Part shown: piece by piece, positions 15,487-20,435 of the stretch | Layout: every line of letters begins with the position of its first letter | How positions within the stretch are numbered: the stretch's first letter is position 1 | From: Dehalococcoidales bacterium | Lineage (GTDB): Bacteria > Chloroflexota > Dehalococcoidia > Dehalococcoidales > Fen-1064 | NCBI GenBank assembly: GCA_028713395.1 | Contig: JAQTOJ010000006.1 | Span: forward strand, 1-20,435 | Direction: 5' to 3' | DNA length: 20,435 nt | Program-made: the position numbers and the translations under genes | Notes under the pieces: generated by a model | The model's input: only the letters and a program-made list of their open reading frames with translations | The model's database searches: none | What the model was told of the DNA's origin: nothing

Positions 15487-15507
15487 GCGCGCTTCCTTAT
15501 ATCCAGA

Positions 15508-16584
15508 CTATTTGTTGAATAATACCTGGACGATATCACCGTCCTGCACTTCGTAATCACGTCCCTGAACATGGAGTTTGCCGGCCTTGGTCAATGCCGC
15601 TTCACTGCCCAGTTCGATCAAATCTTCATAGCGCATGACTTCCATGCGGATAAAGCCTTTTTCCAGGTCGGTATGGATTTTACCCGCCGCCGTGGGGGCT
15701 TTATCGCCCTGCTGACAAGTCCAGGCGCGTACTTCATCCTCGCCCACGGTAAAGAAGCTGATCAAGCCCAGCCGTTTGTAAGCGGCGTGCATCAACCGTT
15801 CCATGGAAGATTCCTGCAAGCCCAGATCCTTGAGGAATTCCGCCCGTTCTTCCGGCGCCAACTGGCTGATATCGGCCTCGTCTTTACCGCAGATGGTAAT
15901 CACCTCGGCACCTTCATCCACGGCGATTTTCTTCAAGACGCTGACATGCTTATTCGCGGCATCCGCCATCGTCTTGATGTTGGCAATGTAGACTACCGGT
16001 TTTAAAGAAACCAGATTGCATTCTTTCACGCTGGCAATTTCCTGCGCGGTCAACTTTTGTTTACGCGCCGGAATACCTTCTTGTATAGCGGCAAAAACCT
16101 TTTCCGCGTGGCCGTGCTCGCGGATGGCGTCTTTATCGCCGGATTTGGCTTTCTTTTCCGTGCGTTCGATCTTGTTTTTCAGGGTGATGCTATCGGCGGC
16201 CATTAATTCCAGGTCGACCGTTTCCACATCCCGCTGGGGATTGATGGTATCGTATTCAAAGGGCACATTGGCATCTTCAAAACATCTGACTACGTGCAGC
16301 AAGGCTTCTACATTCTTAATATTCCCCAACAGCTTGGAACTGCGGTTACTGCCATCCTGGGAGACTTTTAAGCCGGGAATATCCACGACTTCCAGCGTGG
16401 CATAGATGGTTTTCCGCGGGTGGTACATATTGACCATTTTATTGATGCGCTGATCCGGCAAATTAACAATCGCCCGGTTCAACTCGGAACCGCCGTAAAG
16501 GTTAACCCCGGCGGCGGTGATAGCGTTAAAGATGACGGTTTTACCGCATTGCGGCAGACCGACTAACCCACAACTTAAACCCAT
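15508..16584 (-). CDS. ychF: YchF/Obg-family translation-associated ATPase
   Basis: YchF (OLA1 family) binds ATP rather than GTP and associates with ribosomes. The 358-residue protein has Walker A GLPQCGKT at residues 9-16, a G3-type DIPGLK, the long coiled-coil insert (LKNKIERTEKKAKSGDKDAI) and the C-terminal TGS domain (TCQQGDKAPTAAGKIHTDLEKGFIRMEV..., ending VQDGDIVQVLF). Most YchF proteins have NVGKS in the P-loop; here it is QCGKT. The length is standard. It is the first gene of the minus-strand unit, with GGGAG ten bases before the ATG, and only 21 bases separate it from the AOR gene. Whether the linkage matters is unknown. Confidence 0.92.
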   Translation of the reverse strand: MGLSCGLVGLPQCGKTVIFNAITAAGVNLYGGSELNRAIVNLPDQRINKMVNMYHPRKTIYATLEVVDIPGLKVSQDGSNRSSKLLGNIKNVEALLHVVRCFEDANVPFEYDTINPQRDVETVDLELMAADSITLKNKIERTEKKAKSGDKDAIREHGHAEKVFAAIQEGIPARKQKLTAQEIASVKECNLVSLKPVVYIANIKTMADAANKHVSVLKKIAVDEGAEVITICGKDEADISQLAPEERAEFLKDLGLQESSMERLMHAAYKRLGLISFFTVGEDEVRAWTCQQGDKAPTAAGKIHTDLEKGFIRMEVMRYEDLIELGSEAALTKAGKLHVQGRDYEVQDGDIVQVLFNK

Positions 16585-16604
16585 TTTCTAACTCCCTGTA
16601 AATG

Positions 16605-16617
16605 TCTACCATGTAGA
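16605..16617. promoter_or_regulatory. short palindrome between ychF and rubrerythrin
   Basis: TCTAC-CAT-GTAGA forms a perfect 5+3+5 inverted repeat about 20 bases before the ychF start, in the space between two divergent genes. Its size suits a dimeric repressor site, but a single such palindrome could be chance. Confidence 0.2.
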
Positions 16618-16659
16618 TAATAATAAATCCGGCGTGTATTTACAAAGCAAAAAAGTTCA

Positions 16660-16688
16660 TTGCACGCGAATTAATGATAAAATAAAAC
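16660..16688 (+). promoter_or_regulatory. candidate rubrerythrin promoter
   Basis: TTGCAC (16660-16665) and TAAAAC (16683-16688) are separated by 17 bases, with an AT-rich -10 region (ATGATAAAATAAAAC). The element lies about 45 bases before the ATG. The -10 hexamer is imperfect. Confidence 0.4.
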
Positions 16689-16731
16689 CTGACGCTTGTA
16701 TATAGCTTAAATACGAGTTGGAGGTAAATAA

Positions 16732-17310
16732 ATGGCCAAATCGATCAAAGGCACCCGAACAGAAAAAAACCTGCTCGCTTCTTTCGCCGGAGAGTCTCAG
16801 GCGAGGAACCGTTATACGTTTTTTGCCAGCGCGGCGCGTAAAGAGGGTTATGAGCAGATAGCCAACATCTTTATCGAAACTGCAGAAAATGAAAAAGAAC
16901 ATGCCAAGATTTTCTTTAAATACCTTGAGGGTGGCGATGTCACGATCACAGCAGCCTACCCGGCGGGTACAATCGGGGATACAGCGGCCAATTTAGCGGC
17001 TGCCGCAGCGGGCGAGAATATGGAATGGACGGTACTTTATGCCGATTTCGCCAAGATCGCCAAAGACGAGGGTTTTCCCGAAGTCGCCCGTTCTTTTGAG
17101 CAGATTGCCAAGGTGGAAAGATTCCACGAAGCGAGATACCGCAAGCTCCTGAATAATGTGACCAACAACGAAGTGTTCAAAAAGAAAGAGGTCAGGAAGT
17201 GGCATTGCGCCAACTGCGGTTATGTTTATGAGGGCACAGAGGCGCCCAAAGAATGCCCTGCCTGTAAGCACCCGCAGGCTTTCTACGAACTGCTGGCGGA
17301 GAACTACTAG
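16732..17310 (+). CDS. rubrerythrin
   Basis: Rubrerythrin reduces hydrogen peroxide using a diiron site and a rubredoxin centre and protects anaerobes from oxidative stress. The 192-residue protein has the ferritin-like domain with ESQARNRY (helix A Glu), ENEKEHAK (ExxH pair) and a second ERFHEARY (ExxH) supplying diiron ligands, followed by a C-terminal rubredoxin module with CANCGY and CPACKH four-cysteine knuckles. The length matches the classic 191-residue form. A strong GGAGG lies at 16721-16725, six bases before the ATG. It is transcribed alone, diverging from ychF, and shares a bidirectional terminator with queA. Confidence 0.96.
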   Translation: MAKSIKGTRTEKNLLASFAGESQARNRYTFFASAARKEGYEQIANIFIETAENEKEHAKIFFKYLEGGDVTITAAYPAGTIGDTAANLAAAAAGENMEWTVLYADFAKIAKDEGFPEVARSFEQIAKVERFHEARYRKLLNNVTNNEVFKKKEVRKWHCANCGYVYEGTEAPKECPACKHPQAFYELLAENY

Positions 17311-17322
17311 TCTTTCAGAGAC

Positions 17323-17355
17323 AAAGAGAGGGTCGAAATTCGACCCTCTCTTTTT
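17323..17355. terminator. bidirectional terminator between rubrerythrin and queA
   Basis: AAAGAGAGGGTCG (17323-17335) and CGACCCTCTCTTT (17341-17353) form a perfect 13-bp stem around AAATT, with T-runs on both sides. It lies just after the rubrerythrin stop and adjoins the queA stop, so it can end both convergent transcripts. Confidence 0.88.
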
Positions 17356-18379
17356 ACAAAATCAAAGTGGCATCGCCGAAGCTGTAAAAGCGGTAACGCT
17401 CTTTGGTGGCGGTGGCATACACTTTATCGATCAATTCTTTGCCGGCGAAAGCCGATACCAGCATCAATAACGTAGATTTCGGCAGGTGAAAATTGGTGAT
17501 CATGGCATCGACCAGCTTGAACCGATAACCGGGTAAAATAAAAAGATCGACCCAGCCGCTGAATGGTTTGACCTCAGGCAGGTCGTTGATTCCGGCGGCA
17601 AATTCCAGCATCCGCACGCTGGTCGTGCCAACGCCAATGATCCTTTTTTTCTCCGCTTTGGCGCAGGTAAGCGCGGCGGCGGCCTCCGGCCCGATATAGC
17701 CATATTCCTTGTGGATGATGTGATGCTCCGGCTCGTCTTCCTGCACCGGGCGGAAGGTATCCAGCCCCACGTGCAGTGTGACAAACACACATTTCACACC
17801 TTTTTCTTGAATTTGCGCCAGCAAAGCGGGGGTAAAATGTAAGCCGGCGGTGGGGGCGGCAACACTCCCCGTCTGGTGGGCGTAAACCGTCTGGTAACGT
17901 TCCGTGTTTACCAACGGCGCATGGATATAGGGTGGTAAAGCCAACGCGCCATTTTGTGCTAATAATTTCTCGTTTTGAAATCTGATGGTCCGGATACCCG
18001 CTTCACCCTCGGCGATAATCTCAGCGGGGATTTTACTTTCTCCCACCGCAATGATGGCACCCCGTTTGAGGCGTTTGGCGGGTTTGACCAAGGCTTCCCA
18101 GGTGCCTTCTTCAAGTCGTTTCAGCAGCAAAATCTCCACTTTACCGCCGCTGCAGGGTTTTACACCGGCAAGTCTGGCGGGCAGGACGCGGCTATCATTG
18201 AAAACCATGACATCACCGAATTGCAGATAATCCAGAATATCGGTAAATTTTCTGTGGACGATTTCACCGTCAGCACGGTTCACCACCAGCAGCCGTGAAG
18301 CATCGCGCGGTTCCACAGGTGTCTGGGCAATCAGTTCCGGCGGCAGATGATAATCGAAATCATTGGTTTTTAGATTCAT
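17354..18379 (-). CDS. queA: S-adenosylmethionine:tRNA ribosyltransferase-isomerase QueA
   Basis: QueA transfers and rearranges the ribose of S-adenosylmethionine onto 7-aminomethyl-7-deazaguanine in tRNA, giving epoxyqueuosine, the substrate of QueH. The 341-residue protein has the conserved features YHLPPELIAQTPVEPRDASRLLVV near the N-terminus, VFNDSRVLPARL, PPYIHAPL..TERYQTVYA, GSVAAPTAGLHFT, 'VTLHVGLDTFRPV' and C-terminal TNFHLPKSTLLMLVSAF. The frame stays open 123 bases further upstream, but homology and length (family about 335-356) favour the ATG at 18379, nine bases after a TATAAT. No good ribosome site is visible, so the mRNA may be leaderless. Confidence 0.95.
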   Translation of the reverse strand: MNLKTNDFDYHLPPELIAQTPVEPRDASRLLVVNRADGEIVHRKFTDILDYLQFGDVMVFNDSRVLPARLAGVKPCSGGKVEILLLKRLEEGTWEALVKPAKRLKRGAIIAVGESKIPAEIIAEGEAGIRTIRFQNEKLLAQNGALALPPYIHAPLVNTERYQTVYAHQTGSVAAPTAGLHFTPALLAQIQEKGVKCVFVTLHVGLDTFRPVQEDEPEHHIIHKEYGYIGPEAAAALTCAKAEKKRIIGVGTTSVRMLEFAAGINDLPEVKPFSGWVDLFILPGYRFKLVDAMITNFHLPKSTLLMLVSAFAGKELIDKVYATATKERYRFYSFGDATLIL

Positions 18380-18388
18380 ACAAGTTTC

Positions 18389-18394
18389 ATTATA
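18389..18394 (-). promoter_or_regulatory. -10 element of queA, possible leaderless transcript
   Basis: A perfect TATAAT on the minus strand ends nine bases before the queA ATG. A TTGTCA lies 21 bases further up, longer than the optimal spacing. Start of transcription would fall within a few bases of the start codon. Confidence 0.5.
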
Positions 18395-18615
18395 ACGTAT
18401 AGATATGGGGAAGGTTGACAAACGGGGCTTTACGAAAGAGGAACAAATGTTACTACTTGCGTATGGGTGATATAGAATGGGATATGGGTTTGTGTAAAAC
18501 AACGACCTACTGCCAGCGCTCTATTTTCGGCTGCACAGTTCAATTTGCACAGAAGAGACTGCTCTGGTACTTCGTATCTCTTAATGGGGTGTTGGAGGCG
18601 GTGTCATTAGTCTGT

Positions 18616-18629
18616 ATCAAGTCCCGATT
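18616..18629 (+). repeat. 14-bp direct repeat, left copy
   Basis: ATCAAGTCCCGATT at 18616-18629 recurs exactly at 19045-19058, bracketing the repeat cluster. Confidence 0.6.
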
Positions 18630-18684
18630 CGTCTGCATTGGTAATTTACCAAATCCCTCCTGACCTCCCTCAAGGGACAGAAGT

Positions 18685-18798
18685 GATGGACACTAAAGGA
18701 CAAGCGCGGGGTATTTGTCTTCAATATGGGGTTGAGTGGCACATGCGGTTTGAGATTGCCGCGTCGTCCCGACTTTATCGGGACTCCTCGCAAAGACG
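18685..18798 (+). repeat. dispersed intergenic repeat, copy 1 (with internal hairpin)
   Basis: A 114-bp unit runs from GATGGACACTAAAGG to CCTCGCAAAGACG. It contains GGTTTGAGATTGCCGCGTCG followed by a 7-bp perfect hairpin GTCCCGA-CTTTA-TCGGGAC. The second copy lies 244 bp downstream in the same orientation. Elements of this 'GATTGCCGCGTCG...CTCGCAAAGACG' type are common intergenic repeats of some anaerobes. Confidence 0.75.
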
Positions 18799-18928
18799 AC
18801 GGAAGGAAGGACACCGTGAGTCCGTGCTCAGACAAGGGATGGGGCTTAGATAAATCCCACAGGCGAGAAGCAGGGGCCACCAAAGACGAGGGGACAACTC
18901 CCTCTGTATCTCACATCGCGGGAGAGAT

Positions 18929-19030
18929 GATGGTCACTAAAGGTAAGAGCGAGGTATTTTGCTTCGATATGGGGGAATGAATGACACAAAGGTTTGAGAT
19001 TGCCGCGTCGCTGCGTTCCTCGCAAAGACG
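18929..19030 (+). repeat. dispersed intergenic repeat, copy 2 (hairpin replaced)
   Basis: A 102-bp unit runs from GATGGTCACTAAAGG to CCTCGCAAAGACG. It aligns along its length with copy 1 at roughly three quarters identity; the 20-base block GGTTTGAGATTGCCGCGTCG is identical. The 18-base hairpin part of copy 1 is replaced by CTGCGT. Confidence 0.75.
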
Positions 19031-19044
19031 GATGCTGGAGCCAG

Positions 19045-19058
19045 ATCAAGTCCCGATT
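19045..19058 (+). repeat. 14-bp direct repeat, right copy
   Basis: This is the exact second copy of ATCAAGTCCCGATT at 18616-18629. Confidence 0.6.
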
Positions 19059-19270
19059 TACATATGGGATGAACAGCAGACAAGCTGCTGAATGGGTGCC
19101 ACCGGCTCCGGGATGATAATAGGATGTCAGATTACAGCCAGCTATGAACAGTTGGCGATAAACTACTCAACGAAAACCAACCAAAACCAAGGAGAGCCGA
19201 AGGAATTAAAACGTGCAGATTTTCTATTATTAGCGTAAAATTGTCAGCAAACACAATTTGAAAGGGGAAC

Positions 19271-20435
19271 ATGGCAACAACGATTCAGGCAGAACTTGTT
19301 TCCATTGGCACGGAGCTGCTGCGCGGTGAAATCACCGATACTAATGCTACCTATCTGGCATCACAGTTACCTTTGCTCGGTATAGAGCTACACCGCATCA
19401 CCACCGCCGGAGATAACCTGGTTGAATTGACTACTATATTGCAGCAGGCAACGGAACGTTCGCAAATCGTCATCACCAGCGGCGGTTTGGGGCCAACACA
19501 GGATGATTTGACACGCGAGGCGGTAGCCGCGCTTTTTGGTGAAACGCTGGCAATAGATCCTCAACTAGAATCAGATCTAAGATCGATATTCTCAAGGTTC
19601 GGTAGAGAAATGCCACCGCACAACATCAACCAGGCGATGATCATCCCTTCCGCCAAAGGCTTGAAAAATCCGCGCGGCACTGCCCCCGGCTGGTGGGCGG
19701 AAAAGCAAGGCAAAATGATAGTTTTACTGCCGGGACCACCACGCGAAATGACCTTTATGTGGCAGAATGAAGTCATACCGCTGATCAAACAGCGTTTTGC
19801 CACCAAGCCCATCTTTACCCGCACTATCAAGACTTTTTTCATCGCAGAAGCGAAAGTAGCCGAGTTAGCGCAACCGTTTTTCAAAGACACTAATCCCACG
19901 TTGGGGATTTATGCCAAACCGGACGGCATTCAAATCCGGTTCCTGGCAACGGGCGACAACTCGGTGCAGCTACTGGATGAAGCAGAAAAACAGCTTGCTG
20001 CCAAATTAACGCCATTCGTCTGGGGCAAAGATGAAGAAACGCTAGACGGGTTATTGAGCAAATGGCTCATCCACCGGAAGTTGACCGTTGCCACCTCAGA
20101 GAATTTCACCGGAGGTTTACTGGCATCTATTCTTACCTCTACCAAAGATACCGGATTATTCTACCGGGGAGGTATGGTGACTCCCGCCTCTGCACTTAAT
20201 ACCGGCGACACCGCCAACGAATCGGCCGCGGTAAGCCTGGTGAAACAATATCAAATAGATTTCGGCATCAGTGTTTCCGGAATCGATGCCAGCGGCAACG
20301 TTTACATCAGCATTGCCAATACCAGCGGGGTGAAAACCTGGCAACAGCAATACCAGGCCGGTCGCCCGGATAACCGCGAACGCGCCGCCATGGCCGCTTT
20401 ATTCCGCTTGCGGGAAAGACTTCTGGAACTAAACC
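19271..20435 (+). CDS. cinA: CinA-family protein (competence/damage-inducible), truncated by window edge
   Basis: At least 388 residues, open at the right edge. The N-terminal molybdopterin-binding-like domain (COG1058) is well kept: VSIGTELLRGEITDTNA, then TSGGLGPTQDDLTREA and LLPGPPREM, signatures of the nucleotide pyrophosphatase-type half. The C-terminal PncC-like domain (from about residue 255), which in CinA is an NMN deamidase, has diverged: the usual AESCTGG reads TSENFTGG (catalytic Ser replaced by Asn), the usual VVTYSN..K reads MVTPASALN, and 'VTGIAGP' reads VSGIDAS. It thus keeps the fold but probably not the deamidase activity. ATG at 19271 has GAAAGGGG before it. Confidence 0.9.
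   Translation, partial: MATTIQAELVSIGTELLRGEITDTNATYLASQLPLLGIELHRITTAGDNLVELTTILQQATERSQIVITSGGLGPTQDDLTREAVAALFGETLAIDPQLESDLRSIFSRFGREMPPHNINQAMIIPSAKGLKNPRGTAPGWWAEKQGKMIVLLPGPPREMTFMWQNEVIPLIKQRFATKPIFTRTIKTFFIAEAKVAELAQPFFKDTNPTLGIYAKPDGIQIRFLATGDNSVQLLDEAEKQLAAKLTPFVWGKDEETLDGLLSKWLIHRKLTVATSENFTGGLLASILTSTKDTGLFYRGGMVTPASALNTGDTANESAAVSLVKQYQIDFGISVSGIDASGNVYISIANTSGVKTWQQQYQAGRPDNRERAAMAALFRLRERLLELN

Larger units (their letters stand above)
18380..19270. other. gene-free repeat-bearing intergenic region
   Basis: No convincing gene lies in these roughly 890 bases: the open frames here are short, overlap the repeats and have no homology I can see. The first 230 bases, apart from the queA promoter, show nothing. 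From 18616 to 19058 the space is filled by two diverged copies of a dispersed repeat and flanking short direct repeats. The last 200 bases hold the cinA upstream region, with the ribosome site GAAAGGGG at 19259-19266. Confidence 0.6.

Noticed and set aside
17354..18502. A longer QueA starting at 18502
   Set aside because: The extra 41 residues have no QueA homology, whereas the ATG at 18379 gives the family length and lies just after a TATAAT element.
18617..19049. Several short open frames (67-88 codons) on both strands
   Set aside because: They are all composed of the two dispersed repeat copies and lack ribosome sites; they were treated as non-coding.

Overview
The window looks like chromosomal DNA of a strictly anaerobic, Gram-positive-type (monoderm) bacterium. 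Chloroflexota, perhaps Dehalococcoidia, is the best guess. Pointers are a type IV pilus operon with no visible outer-membrane secretin or PilP gene, a tungsten-type aldehyde:ferredoxin oxidoreductase with its own ferredoxin, rubrerythrin, and short dispersed repeats with a decayed REP-type transposase. The taxonomic call is inference; no rRNA or taxon marker is present.

Bases 1-7610 (+ strand) are one compact pilus-assembly operon: pilB ATPase, pilC platform, two minor prepilins, a PilX-like protein carrying a seven-fold 52-residue repeat (predicted seven-bladed beta-propeller), a 34-residue membrane micropeptide, a PilO-like protein and a PilM-PilN fusion. It closes with a strong terminator at 7585-7616. 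ATPase and platform would assemble pilins in the inner membrane, the PilM/N/O-like proteins would form the alignment complex, and the propeller protein is the obvious candidate for a tip or adhesive subunit.

Bases about 7620-10440 are visibly AT-rich and unlike the flanks. They hold a promoter, a 35-residue peptide and a 231-residue membrane protein on +, a tRNA-Gly(CCC) on -, and a 538-residue winged-helix/PLD-like protein on - with its own promoter. This looks like an accessory insertion around a tRNA gene. No integrase is visible.

Bases 10443-12438 (- strand) are a tightly overlapping operon: HAD phosphatase, queH, metallo-beta-lactamase-fold hydrolase. Its only visible promoter sits 8 nt from the first ATG, which suggests a leaderless mRNA. 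Bases 12511-12734 hold a REP-like hairpin and a frameshifted RAYT/Y1 transposase remnant. Then come a YCII-family small protein (-), and an operon ychF - AOR - four-cluster ferredoxin (all -, 16584 to 13190).

Bases 16732-17310 (+) encode rubrerythrin. It shares a bidirectional terminator with the convergent queA (-, 17354-18379). QueA and QueH catalyse successive steps of queuosine synthesis (QueA makes epoxyqueuosine, QueH reduces it), so the window holds the last two steps of that pathway at two loci. Bases 18380-19270 have no gene but carry two diverged copies of a roughly 100-bp repeat with a hairpin indel. The window ends inside cinA (+), whose C-terminal amidase-like domain appears to have lost catalytic residues.
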